From Chloroflexia bacterium SDU3-3 (GTDB taxonomy: Bacteria; Chloroflexota; Chloroflexia; Chloroflexales; Roseiflexaceae), in assembly GCA_009268125.1 (NCBI GenBank), contig WBOU01000006.1:186001-250000 (forward strand): a stretch of DNA of 64,000 nucleotides. The letters are read 5' to 3'. Under the pieces are notes generated by a model, which did not search any database, was not told where the DNA came from, and saw only the letters and a list, made by a program, of their open reading frames with translations. Positions 8,472 to 16,757 of this stretch are shown here, piece after piece. Made by a program: the position numbers and the translations under genes. The number at the start of each line of letters is the position of its first letter. The first letter of the stretch is position 1.

Positions 8472-8557
8472 GTTTCTACATTCTAATAAAACACTATAAG
8501 TAGAACATTTCCTCATTCTTTTTTCCTTCCTATTTGATTTAATTAAGGAGCCTCCAA

Positions 8558-9898
8558 ATGGCAGACAAGAAAAACGACAATAATAATATTTTTATATTAA
8601 CTGATATTCATCCAGATGCTTCTTCTGTATTTCTATACAAATCAAAAAGTATTCAGGACATAAAAGATGAATGTTTAGTAATACTAGATACAAACGCGCT
8701 CTTACTTCCATATGCAGTAGGATTAGAAAGCTTGGATCAAATAAAAACGATATACCAGAAATTAGTACATGAAAATAGGCTGTTTATACCAGGACAAGTT
8801 TCAAGAGAGTTTTCACGAAACAGATCTACTAAATTAACAGAATTGTTTAGTCAGTTAAGTAGAAAACAAAATATACAACTGAATAAAACTAATTATGCAA
8901 TACTTGAATCGGTAGAATCTTATAGAAATTTACTGAAAACCGAGAACGATCTAACTAAGCTTATAGGAGATTATAGAAAAAATATATCTGAATTACTTAA
9001 CACCATTAAATCTTGGTCATGGAATGACCCAGTTACAACTATGTATTCAGATGTATTTAATAACAACGTTATATTTGACTTAGACATAGATAAGGATGAA
9101 TTCTCTAAAGATTTAGAAAGAAGGATAAACTATAATATCCCACCCGGATACAAAGACGCGTCTAAAAGCGATAATGGTATGGGTGACTTATTAATTTGGT
9201 ACACCATATTAAAGATAGGAGAAATCAGAAATAAAGATGTTATATTTGTTTCCGGTGATGAAAAGCCAGATTGGTGGCATAAGAGTGAAAATCAAAATAT
9301 ATACCCACGATACGAATTAGTTGATGAGTTCAGACGAAAATCAGGTGGCAATAGCTTCCATATCGTTTCTTTCTCAAATATGCTAAAAATATTTGGCGTC
9401 AGCAAAGAAGTTGTTGAAGAAGTAAAAAATGAAGAATCAATCACACATGTAGTTGAATCTAAAACGAAAATCACATCAAAGAATATAGTTAATAGATTAG
9501 ATATTATAAATAAATCATTAGTTAATTGGATTAAAAATATATATGCTCTTAAAAGTGTTTATTTTAGGGTGAATAATAATACTGAAGATCCAGTTGATTT
9601 CATATTTTCAGATATTTCTGGTAATCATTTCGCGGTATTAGTAAATTACATGGGAAATTATCGTATAAGTTTATCTAGATTTCGTAGAAATCTAAGGATT
9701 TCAAAAAATACCGTAGACAATGTTGAGGTTGACCTAAAGCCTATAATATTCTTTGTGTTCAATGATGAGTTAAGTACAAAAAATGTTGCTATTGATCAAT
9801 ATGATGATGAATTTGATGACACATCATATGTTGTTGGTTATATTGACGATGATGAGATTTTTCATCATGTATATATACATGATAGAATGAGCCTCTAA
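8558..9898 (+). CDS. PIN_8-type nuclease with unknown C-terminal domain
   Basis: This 446-residue protein has an N-terminal PIN_8 domain: CLVILDTNALLLPY (D44), IPGQVSREFSRNR (E84, R89), GMGDLLIWYTIL (D210) and VIFVSGDEKPDWW (D234, D238). All the expected acidic residues are present, so nuclease activity is likely. Residues 310-446 form a separate acidic domain with no recognised motif. AAGGAG lies nine bases before the ATG. It is AT-rich and probably co-transcribed with the preceding PIN gene from the promoter at 7464. PIN_8 proteins are frequent in defence islands. An RNA-cleaving anti-phage pair is the leading guess; no antitoxin gene is evident. Confidence 0.8.
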   Translation: MADKKNDNNNIFILTDIHPDASSVFLYKSKSIQDIKDECLVILDTNALLLPYAVGLESLDQIKTIYQKLVHENRLFIPGQVSREFSRNRSTKLTELFSQLSRKQNIQLNKTNYAILESVESYRNLLKTENDLTKLIGDYRKNISELLNTIKSWSWNDPVTTMYSDVFNNNVIFDLDIDKDEFSKDLERRINYNIPPGYKDASKSDNGMGDLLIWYTILKIGEIRNKDVIFVSGDEKPDWWHKSENQNIYPRYELVDEFRRKSGGNSFHIVSFSNMLKIFGVSKEVVEEVKNEESITHVVESKTKITSKNIVNRLDIINKSLVNWIKNIYALKSVYFRVNNNTEDPVDFIFSDISGNHFAVLVNYMGNYRISLSRFRRNLRISKNTVDNVEVDLKPIIFFVFNDELSTKNVAIDQYDDEFDDTSYVVGYIDDDEIFHHVYIHDRMSL

Positions 9899-9925
9899 CT
9901 TATACCTATTCTTCCAGCAAAAACA

Positions 9926-9963
9926 AGGCCCGCCGCCCCAACTTGGGGCGGCGGGCCTCTTTT
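9926..9963. terminator. Bidirectional terminator at right end of cargo module B
   Basis: AGGCCCGCCGCCCCAA (9926-9941) and TTGGGGCGGCGGGCCT (9943-9958) form a perfect 16-bp stem with a one-base loop, followed by CTTTTCT on the plus strand. It lies between the convergent PIN_8 gene and the acidic-protein gene. The arm core matches the left-flank hairpins. Confidence 0.75.
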
Positions 9964-10134
9964 CTATTCCTTCTCTTGCTGTCTCTCCTCCTCTCCCTCT
10001 TCGCCCTTCTCCTCCTCGCTGGCCTTGGCGATCTCCTGGTGGAAGAGCGCAGCGGCCAGCGAGTTGGGGTCGGTGTTAGCCCATGAATGCTGCTTCTTGC
10101 GTAGGGGTGGGATTTTTCGTGGTTTTTCGGTCAT
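9964..10134 (-). CDS. Small acidic protein, last gene of the transfer operon
   Basis: This 56-residue gene has a basic N-terminus (MTEKPRKIPPLRKK), a central TDPNSLAAALFHQEIAKASE segment and a Glu/Lys/Gln-rich tail that looks helical. AAAGGA precedes the ATG at 10134 by about six bases, and it starts 13 bases after the stop of the ParB-domain gene. A truncated copy at 7111-7224 keeps the C-terminal part, so its 3' end doubles as the right flank of the cargo hotspot. Function unknown. Confidence 0.7.
   Translation of the reverse strand: MTEKPRKIPPLRKKQHSWANTDPNSLAAALFHQEIAKASEEEKGEEGEEERQQEKE
10001..10074. repeat. Right flank repeat R (partner 7152-7224)
   Basis: About 73 bases within the acidic-protein gene match the remnant at 7152-7224 with few substitutions, ending at GGGGTCGGT in both. 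Together with repeat L this gives the order L, cargo A, partial R, partial L, cargo B, intact R. Confidence 0.85.
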
Positions 10135-10147
10135 CGCTTTGTCCTTT

Positions 10148-12070
10148 CTAGATCAGCCGATCCAGCAGCTGATCTCTGCTGAGGGTGACGGGGCCGAACA
10201 GGTCGGCTTGGCCCACGGCGGGCGCGTCCTCGATCAGCTGCGCGTAGCTGGTAAAGAAGGCGCGGATCTTCTTTTGGCTGCGGCCCATGGTATCAAAGTA
10301 GAGCAACAGCCGCTCTTGGGTGGGCGTCAACTCGCGGTCAAACATGGTGGCCTGCTCGACGTAGACGGCGGGTGGTAGCTCCTGCTCGCGCAGCCTGGCC
10401 AGCATGTCGAGCGCGGCGCTGGCGTCGGCCACCAGGTCAAGATCGGCGGCGCGCTGGCCGCTGGATATCAGCGCCTGGGCGCGGGCCAGGGCGGGCAGCG
10501 TGCCCGCGATGGCCGATTCATAGTTCTTGATATTGCTATCAAGACTCTCTAGGAAGGTTTCCGCCAGGCGCTGGCCGCTCGCGCCGGGAAAGACCTTGGT
10601 AAACACGGCGGCTTTGATCCGCCAGATGCCCATCTGCGAGAGGGTGCCATCTTTGCGCATTAAAATGGCCTGTTCGTTGTCGCTCAGGGTGTCGGCAAAG
10701 GCCCGCACAAACGGCGCGTTGGCCTTGGTGCGTAGTGCCTGGTCAATGCTCTGATCCTCTCTGACCTGAAGCTGTAGCAAGCTGGCTTCGGTCATACGCT
10801 GGCTATCAACAAGCGCCGTTTCCAAGGTCGAGAGCTGAAGCACTGGCGGGGCGTTGGCCTCGCGGGCGAACGCGGCGCGGTCGACCTCGTCGAGCCGTTC
10901 GCGCACGAGCACCGGCGCGGCCATGCCTTCCAGCTCGGCGGCGTCCAGCCCGCGCTCGGCCAGCGTGGCGCGTAGCTTCGCTTGGTAGGCATCCCACTGG
11001 TCGCCATAGGCCGCACGGGCGCGGCGCAGCGCCAGCACACGGCCATTGCCGCTTTCCACCTGGCGATCTGCGCCGATGATGGGCGCTCCCTTGTCCAGCG
11101 CGTGAAAATCCCACAGCAGCGATTCGGGCACGATGGCGCGGGCCACGCGGTCGATCTGCTGCTGGCTGGCAGCGCGGTCGCGCATGCGCGGCTGCAAGCG
11201 GGCATCATAGGCGGGGTTGATCCCGCCGGTATCGGTGTTCGAGGTCACGAGCTGGTCAAGGTCAACGAGGCGGTAGCGAAAGCGGTAGACCTTGTTGGGG
11301 TCGGCCCCAAAGGCGCGGGTCTCGGCGCTGGCCGACGCGCTGTGGGCCTTACGTGGGCGGGGTGGCCGCTCGGCGCGGTTGCGGCGGCGCTCGGCCTGGG
11401 CCTGCTCCCGCGCTGCGGCCCGCTCGGTGCGCTCGGCTGCCCGCTGGGCCTCGCGCTGGGCGCGGGCCTGCTCCTGTTGGGCGCGGCGCTCCTCGGCCCG
11501 CTGGGCGGTCTCCTGGGCGCGTTGGGCCTCGCGCTGGGCGCGGGCCTGCTCCTGTTGGGCGCGGCGCTCCTCGGCCCGCTGGGCGCGTGCTGCGGCCTGC
11601 TGGGCCTCGCGCTGGGCGCGGGCCTGGGCGAGGGCGGCGCGGCGCTCCTCGGCCCGCTGGGCGCGTGCTGCGGCCTGCTGGGCCTCGCGCTCGGCCTTGG
11701 CCCGCTCGCGCTCCTCGGGGCTGCGCTGCGGGCTATTGGGGGCCGTGGTCGGCTTCGCCTGGCGGGGGGCGGCGGGGGCCAGCACCTGGCGGGGCGTGGT
11801 CGGCGCGGCGGCGCGGGCGCGGCGATGCCTGCGCCGCTGGCGGCGGGCCAGTTGAGGGCGCGGCGCGGGGCCAGCACCTGGCGGGGCGCGGCGCGGACGG
11901 GCGAGGAACCGTACCACCTTGACGCCACCGGCCAGCAGCGTGGCCACGCTCGGCACCCACACCGCCACATGCAGCAGCGTTATATCGCCCCCGCTCGGCA
12001 CCATCACGCCCAACACCCAAGAGGAAAAGAGCTGCATAATCGAGAACAGCAGCTGCACCACCTCGATCAT
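10148..12070 (-). CDS. Membrane-anchored coiled-coil protein with DdrB-type ParB domain
   Basis: This 640-residue protein has three parts. Residues 1-60 contain two hydrophobic segments, including DITLLHVAVWVP, which resembles the whole small protein encoded at 18434-18646. Residues 60-240 are a Pro/Arg linker and a long Ala/Arg/Glu/Gln repeat (AQREAQQAAARAQRAEERRA), a predicted coiled coil encoded by imperfect DNA repeats at about 11390-11700. Residues 265-640 form a DdrB-ParB-like domain: YRFRYRLVDLDQLV, SQQQIDRVARAIVPE and PIIGADRQVESGNGR. It overlaps the translocase gene by four bases. It could tether element DNA to the transfer site at the membrane. That role is inferred from architecture only. 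Confidence 0.75.
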   Translation of the reverse strand: MIEVVQLLFSIMQLFSSWVLGVMVPSGGDITLLHVAVWVPSVATLLAGGVKVVRFLARPRRAPPGAGPAPRPQLARRQRRRHRRARAAAPTTPRQVLAPAAPRQAKPTTAPNSPQRSPEERERAKAEREAQQAAARAQRAEERRAALAQARAQREAQQAAARAQRAEERRAQQEQARAQREAQRAQETAQRAEERRAQQEQARAQREAQRAAERTERAAAREQAQAERRRNRAERPPRPRKAHSASASAETRAFGADPNKVYRFRYRLVDLDQLVTSNTDTGGINPAYDARLQPRMRDRAASQQQIDRVARAIVPESLLWDFHALDKGAPIIGADRQVESGNGRVLALRRARAAYGDQWDAYQAKLRATLAERGLDAAELEGMAAPVLVRERLDEVDRAAFAREANAPPVLQLSTLETALVDSQRMTEASLLQLQVREDQSIDQALRTKANAPFVRAFADTLSDNEQAILMRKDGTLSQMGIWRIKAAVFTKVFPGASGQRLAETFLESLDSNIKNYESAIAGTLPALARAQALISSGQRAADLDLVADASAALDMLARLREQELPPAVYVEQATMFDRELTPTQERLLLYFDTMGRSQKKIRAFFTSYAQLIEDAPAVGQADLFGPVTLSRDQLLDRLI

Positions 12071-13743
12071 GCCGCCCTCGCCCGTCGCCAGCGCCGCGCC
12101 GGTGTGGGCGCGGCCTGGTCGGCCTGGTCGGCGGGTTCCTGGTCGACCTGGTCGAGGGCGGGGGCCTCCTCGCCGGTGAGCTGGTCGAGGGCGGGGGCCT
12201 CCTCGCCGGTGAGCTGGTCGATTTCATCCGTGATCGGGGCCGCAGGGTCGGGATTCGTCGCAGATTCGTGCGCCACGCGCCACGCGCCACGTTGGCCATA
12301 TATGGCTTGCTGCTGCTGAGAAAGCGCCCTGATACGGCGCGGACGATGGGCAATCGCCTTGCTCAGAATCTTTTCTGCTTCGAGCCGCTGCGCGAGTTCT
12401 TCTAGCCGGTGCATCCCGATCTTGGCACGCTGGATCGTGGGATGTCGGAATAGCTCTTTAATCGGAAACTTGCCGCCGAAGTCGGCCATGGCCACCTGGA
12501 GCAGCAGGGCGCACTCGCGCCGCGCCTTGTCCTCGGCGCTCTCGGGTGTGGCTTCGGCGGGGGCCGCGCCGGTGCAGATCGCGGCCACGCGGTCGCGTAC
12601 ATCCTTGTCCGTGAGCAAGGGCGCTTGCAGCTCGATCAGCTCCATATTGCGCCGGAAGCGCATGCGGCCACGGGAAAGCCCATGGGCGCTGCTGTCATCT
12701 ACAATCACCCGCGAATCCACTTCGCTGGCCGTGCCAAAGGCAATCCGGCAGGGGAAGTTGGCCTTAATCAGGCCCGTCACCACATCCACCGATGGCCGCT
12801 GCGTGGAGATGATTAGGTGGATGCCCACGGCCCTAGCCCGCGCCGCCAGGTCGGCCAACAGCGCCTCGGTGGCGCTGGAGATGCTGCGCTTCTCGCCATT
12901 CAGCTGGATTTTGTCGCTGCTCAACATGGCGTTGGCGATCTCATCCACCACCACCACCAGATAGGGCAGCGCCTTTTCTTTCCCCACCTGGTAGTTATAC
13001 CCGTCGATGTCGCGGGCCTTCTTGCGCATCAGGACGGTGCGCCGCTCCATCTCCTCTTGCAGCTGCTTCAGCATCGCGGGCAGCGCGTCGGCGCGGGTCA
13101 CGAACTGCGCCACGTGCGGCAGATCCTCGTAAAAGGCCAGCTCCATGCCGCCCTTCAGATCGCAGAGGTAGAGCCGCAGCCGCTCGGGCGGCAGCCGCGC
13201 CGCCAGCTGGCACAGCAGCGCGTTCACCATCACGCTCTTGCCCTGCTTGGTGGCACCCGCGATCAGCAGGTGGGGCAAGTCGCGCAGGTCTTCCCACTGC
13301 TGTGCGCCGTTCACGCCCACGCCGATGGGCAAGGCCAGCGGCGGCGCATTGGGCGGTAGGGCCATCTCCGCGAAGCGCACCAGGCGCGGTATGGCGCTGC
13401 GCTCTTGCAGCTCGACCACAAACCAAAACCCGCCGTTCTTGCCCTTCTTGTGGTCGGTTCTCACTGGATACTTGCAGGCCGCCGCCAGCGTCTCGCAGAC
13501 CTCCGGCTTGCGCAGGTCGGTGATCGAGACCCCACGCGGCAACCGCAATACATCTACCTCGATGCGGATCTCGTGCGGGGTCGCAATCAAGGGCTGCACG
13601 AACTCCACTTGTTGCAGCACGTCGCCATGCTGCTTGCTCTTGGCCCGATAAGCCAAGTTCAACCGCGTGAGCTGGTGCTGGATCACGTTGGCCGCCGATT
13701 CGGCGGCCAGCTCCAGCGGGTGACGTTTGCGAAAAAACCACAT
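12067..13743 (-). CDS. FtsK/SpoIIIE-family DNA translocase (TraB/TcpA-like)
   Basis: This 558-residue ATPase has Walker A GATKQGKSV at 163-171, Walker B YLVVVVDEIA with D267/E268, and the family signature ARAVGIHLIISTQRPSVDVV about 50 residues later. No transmembrane segment is visible, unlike classical FtsK, so the many small membrane proteins of the operon may supply the anchor. The C-terminus has a tandem DQLTGEEAPAL duplication (DNA 12165-12225) in an acidic tail. In AICEs one such protein is enough for double-stranded DNA transfer. Here it is probably the conjugation motor. It starts nine bases after the winged-helix gene and overlaps the next gene by ATGA. Confidence 0.88.
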   Translation of the reverse strand: MWFFRKRHPLELAAESAANVIQHQLTRLNLAYRAKSKQHGDVLQQVEFVQPLIATPHEIRIEVDVLRLPRGVSITDLRKPEVCETLAAACKYPVRTDHKKGKNGGFWFVVELQERSAIPRLVRFAEMALPPNAPPLALPIGVGVNGAQQWEDLRDLPHLLIAGATKQGKSVMVNALLCQLAARLPPERLRLYLCDLKGGMELAFYEDLPHVAQFVTRADALPAMLKQLQEEMERRTVLMRKKARDIDGYNYQVGKEKALPYLVVVVDEIANAMLSSDKIQLNGEKRSISSATEALLADLAARARAVGIHLIISTQRPSVDVVTGLIKANFPCRIAFGTASEVDSRVIVDDSSAHGLSRGRMRFRRNMELIELQAPLLTDKDVRDRVAAICTGAAPAEATPESAEDKARRECALLLQVAMADFGGKFPIKELFRHPTIQRAKIGMHRLEELAQRLEAEKILSKAIAHRPRRIRALSQQQQAIYGQRGAWRVAHESATNPDPAAPITDEIDQLTGEEAPALDQLTGEEAPALDQVDQEPADQADQAAPTPARRWRRARAA

Positions 13744-13751
13744 GGCACACC

Positions 13752-14036
13752 TTATTGGATTAGCCCCGCTAGCCGCGCCGCATATCGCGCCCGCTGGCGC
13801 TCGGGGGCAATCAGCGTATAGCGATGGGGGCGGCTACAGCCCCCTGGTTGCATGGTGATGTAGTGATCACGCACCAACACATGCACCACTTTGTGAATGG
13901 TCTGAATGCTATAGCCAGTGTAGTTACTCAGCTCGGTATAGCTCGGGGTCGCATTGCCGGAGGACACAAACGAACGGATCGCCGCAAGGACATGGCCCGC
14001 TGCGCCTTTAGGGGAACTCATCGCAGCAACGTACAT
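13752..14036 (-). CDS. Small winged-helix DNA-binding protein
   Basis: This 94-residue protein has a helix-turn-helix at about residues 30-60 (TPSYTELSNYTGYSIQTIHK) followed by a wing (DHYITMQPGG). It resembles GntR- or Rrf2-like half domains. GAGG precedes the ATG at 14036 by seven bases; a second ATG at 14021 is possible. It lies immediately upstream of the translocase gene and may regulate the operon or bind the transfer site. Confidence 0.65.
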   Translation of the reverse strand: MYVAAMSSPKGAAGHVLAAIRSFVSSGNATPSYTELSNYTGYSIQTIHKVVHVLVRDHYITMQPGGCSRPHRYTLIAPERQRARYAARLAGLIQ

Positions 14037-14049
14037 GGGGAAACCTCAC

Positions 14050-14241
14050 TTACTCCGCATCCATGGGGTCGTCAGGCTCATCGTAGTCATCGGACGGGAT
14101 CGCCCGCCGGTCGCGGGGCCGCTGGAAGCGCACCACGATGGGCGAGCCATACCGCCCAAGGTAGAACCCGACCGCCCCAAACAGCAGGGGGCTACTACAG
14201 ATCAGGGCTGAGATCACAATGCTCATGTTCATCGGTGTCAT
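14050..14241 (-). CDS. Small single-pass membrane protein
   Basis: 63 residues with one hydrophobic segment at about 6-28, a basic stretch RFQRPRDRR and an acidic C-terminus (DDYDEPDDPMD). It fits the series of tiny membrane proteins in this operon, separated by 13 bases from the winged-helix gene. Function unknown. Confidence 0.55.
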   Translation of the reverse strand: MTPMNMSIVISALICSSPLLFGAVGFYLGRYGSPIVVRFQRPRDRRAIPSDDYDEPDDPMDAE

Positions 14242-14244
14242 TCC

Positions 14245-14457
14245 TTAGCGTGTGAAGGTGTGCAAGAGGATGGCCGACCCCAGCAGGAAACACCCGCTGG
14301 CCAGCTGCAGTTTCCACGACCAAGCCCGCCAGGCCCGCCAGAGCCGCCCCAGCAGCCCCACACGGCGCGGGGCGGGCCGCTGCGCCCTGGCCGCTGCGGG
14401 CGTGCCTGGCTCGGCCCCCAGCACCACCACTTTGTACCGGCGCTGCGTGCGGCCCAT
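14245..14457 (-). CDS. Small basic membrane protein
   Basis: 70 residues: an Arg-rich N-terminal half, a Trp-rich stretch (LWRAWRAWSWK) and one C-terminal hydrophobic segment (LQLASGCFLLGSAILL). It is tightly spaced with its neighbours, three bases before the next start. Function unknown. Confidence 0.5.
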   Translation of the reverse strand: MGRTQRRYKVVVLGAEPGTPAAARAQRPAPRRVGLLGRLWRAWRAWSWKLQLASGCFLLGSAILLHTFTR

Positions 14458-14458
14458 C

Positions 14459-14584
14459 TCACCACCTCCACCAGCGCCGCCGCAGCAGCGTGCGCACCAG
14501 CAGGGGAATGACCGCTACAGTATACGCCCTAACGATCTCATCGCCAACCAGATTAGCCAACCACAGGAAGAATTTGTTTAACAT
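14459..14584 (-). CDS. Tiny membrane protein (41 residues)
   Basis: The frame starts at ATG 14584 and ends TGA at 14459-14461, one base before the next ATG. It reads MLNKFFLWLANLVGDEIV, then a hydrophobic VAVIPLLV and an RTLLRRRWWRW tail. It overlaps the end of the large surface-protein gene by 32 bases. The hydrophobic core plus basic tail matches the other tiny operon proteins; expression is unproven. Confidence 0.4.
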   Translation of the reverse strand: MLNKFFLWLANLVGDEIVRAYTVAVIPLLVRTLLRRRWWRW

Positions 14585-16757
14585 AGCGCACCACCGAAAT
14601 AATCAGCTTGACCAGGCGCACAAAGAAGATAATCAGCAGCGGCGGCAGCAGCGGCGCGAACGGCTCGAAGAGCGAGAGCACGCCCAGCCAGCCGAAGGCC
14701 CCGCCGATCTCCGCCGCAATCGGCGCGGCATCAGCCCCGCCCTTGGCCCACGGGTCGGGGCCAAAGGTCGTTTCGCTCCACGCCGTCATGGTCTTGACCG
14801 GCCCGAACAGCGCCACCATGGTGGCCGTGATCACCACGCCCTGACCTGGCAGCGACCAGGTGGAGGTTATCACCGCCGCCCAGGTCGGCAGCGGCCCCCA
14901 CGTGGGCGCGGTGCCCAGCCCTGGCAGCGCGGGCGGGCCGCTGCTGGGCAGCGCCGTAGGGTTGTAGGGCTGCGGCATCCAGGCGGTTGGGAATGGCCCC
15001 GGCAGGGTGCCCGCCGTGCCGCCCTCGGGCGTGGCCGTGGCCGTGGGGAACTGCACCACCACCGATGGCCACGGCGGGTACGTCGGGTAGGGCCGCTGCG
15101 TTGGATACGGGATCTGCGTCGGGTACGGCGGCGGGGTCAGGTAGGGCCGCTGCGTCGGGTACGGGATCTGCGTCGGGTACGGCGGCGGCGTGGCGTAGCT
15201 TGGCCAAGTCGGGTAGGGGATCTGCGTCGGGTACGGTGGCGGGGTCGGCCAGGGCGTGGCCGTGGGCGTGCGCGTCGGCGTGCCCGTCGGGAACACATCC
15301 GGCGCACCGAACGCGCACAGCTTCAGCGCCGAGAACGCCACATCGGCCAGCGTGCCGCCCGACACGACCCGCACTTTGTAGGAATAGACCCAACTGCCGT
15401 ACACAAACGCCTTGGTCGGCGCGAAGTTGGGCACCAGCGAGCTATAGCTGCTGCTGGTCGAGGTGAAGGTAAACGCGCTGTTCTCGCGATCTGTGGGGTC
15501 ATTGCCCACGATCTCGATCACCGCGCTGGCGGGCGTCCAGCTGCCATAGGCCGCGATCTCGGCGTTGCGCGGGAACGAGGTATAGCCCGCACCGGCCACG
15601 ATGTCGATGCAGTGGCCTTCTTCCCAGCCCACCGGCGTGGCCGTGGCCGTGGTGGTGGCCAGCGCACCAGGGCAGATCCGCAGCGTGCCATTGCCGGTCA
15701 ACGTGTAGCTCCCACTGCCCGCGAGACCCAGCGTCAACGGAGCCACCGCCGCGCTTGGGTAGGCGGGCACCGTCGCGCTTTTGCTGCCATCGCTGATCGT
15801 GAGCGCCCCCGCGACGGTCTGGATGACCTCGCCATCGCGGATCGAGCCGCTGCCGCTGCCTCGGATGATGTAATCCTCACATTGACCAGGCGCGGGAATG
15901 GCCGAACTCGTGGGAATCGCCGTGGGCAGCGCCGCGCCGCTGATCGTGATCGATACCCAGCGCATCGCGCCAGGCAGCGACAGCGCGAGTACGGCCCCCT
16001 CCCCCAGCGCATAGCTCCCATTCCCCGTGGGGATCGTCCCCACATTGCCTGGCGTCGACCCCAACTGCACCAGAATATTCGCAAGCGAGACGCTGGGCGT
16101 ACCGCTGTCCAGAAAATGGGTGGTCAGCTGCACCGTACCCTGTGGAAAGTGCAGGAACATGGGGAACAGATCCGCATCACCCGCCGCTTTGGCCGATCCC
16201 AGCGCGAACAGCCACGCATTCCCCTCCGGGATCGGCATGCTGATCCGGCTAATCGTGGCGCTGGCCGTCTCGCCGTTGCGGCTGGGCATCAGGCCATACA
16301 CGCACAGGGTTGCACCCTCCTGCGGCCAGCTGCTGGCGGCGGCGTCCAGCGCCTGCAAGCGGCGCGGCACGCCTGAGAGCACATACGACCCATTGCCGAC
16401 CGATGCCATGCCCGCCGCAGTCGCATCCGTGTTCGAGAGATCGGCCACACATCCGGCGCTGGTGTCGGCATAGCCCCACTTCACGTTGTTATAGCTGGTG
16501 TTGCCGTAGGACACCGCCACGGTGATGCGATAGGCGGCCCCTGGCACGGTCACGATGCTGCCCAGCAGGACATGGTAGCGATCCGTTCCGGCCCGCACCG
16601 CCGAGGAGGCCGACCAGCTGGCCAGCGCCACATCGTCGGCGGCGTCGAGCGGGTCGAACGTGGCAAAGGCCCGCAGCGGCGCGGCCTGCACCGGCCTGGC
16701 CAGCCCCACCAGCAGGCCCATAAGCACCACCACCAGCAGCGCCAAGCGTGATTTCAT
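14553..16757 (-). CDS. Large secreted, C-terminally anchored surface protein with Pro/Tyr/Thr repeats
   Basis: This 734-residue protein begins with a signal peptide (residues 1-25, cleavage near VQA). It then has several beta-rich regions with recurring GSGSYTLTGNGTL-like segments. A linker at about 500-580 is rich in TPTRTPTATP and repeats PYPTQIPYPTQRPY. A hydrophobic C-terminus (LLPPLLIIFFVRLVKLIISV) anchors it. This suggests a cell-surface adhesin or mating-pair protein. It overlaps the wall-hydrolase gene by ATGA. No enzymatic motif is visible. Adhesion to recipient cells is the most natural role for such a protein in a transfer operon, but this is inference. Confidence 0.7.
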   Translation of the reverse strand: MKSRLALLVVVLMGLLVGLARPVQAAPLRAFATFDPLDAADDVALASWSASSAVRAGTDRYHVLLGSIVTVPGAAYRITVAVSYGNTSYNNVKWGYADTSAGCVADLSNTDATAAGMASVGNGSYVLSGVPRRLQALDAAASSWPQEGATLCVYGLMPSRNGETASATISRISMPIPEGNAWLFALGSAKAAGDADLFPMFLHFPQGTVQLTTHFLDSGTPSVSLANILVQLGSTPGNVGTIPTGNGSYALGEGAVLALSLPGAMRWVSITISGAALPTAIPTSSAIPAPGQCEDYIIRGSGSGSIRDGEVIQTVAGALTISDGSKSATVPAYPSAAVAPLTLGLAGSGSYTLTGNGTLRICPGALATTTATATPVGWEEGHCIDIVAGAGYTSFPRNAEIAAYGSWTPASAVIEIVGNDPTDRENSAFTFTSTSSSYSSLVPNFAPTKAFVYGSWVYSYKVRVVSGGTLADVAFSALKLCAFGAPDVFPTGTPTRTPTATPWPTPPPYPTQIPYPTWPSYATPPPYPTQIPYPTQRPYLTPPPYPTQIPYPTQRPYPTYPPWPSVVVQFPTATATPEGGTAGTLPGPFPTAWMPQPYNPTALPSSGPPALPGLGTAPTWGPLPTWAAVITSTWSLPGQGVVITATMVALFGPVKTMTAWSETTFGPDPWAKGGADAAPIAAEIGGAFGWLGVLSLFEPFAPLLPPLLIIFFVRLVKLIISVVRYVKQILPVVG

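Noticed and set aside
5482-9963. Integron attC sites as the basis of the tandem cargo
   Set aside because: The flanking hairpins are plain palindromes without attC box motifs, the duplicated flanks are long and partly coding, and no integron-type integrase is seen.
10982-12319. 445-residue plus-strand Leu/Gly/Ala-rich frame
   Set aside because: Antisense to the coiled-coil repeats of the ParB-domain protein; the repetition comes from that gene.
14490-16376. 628-residue Arg/Gly-rich plus-strand frame
   Set aside because: It is antisense to the secreted surface-protein gene, which has a signal peptide, repeats and operon overlaps; the shadow has low-complexity Arg/His composition.
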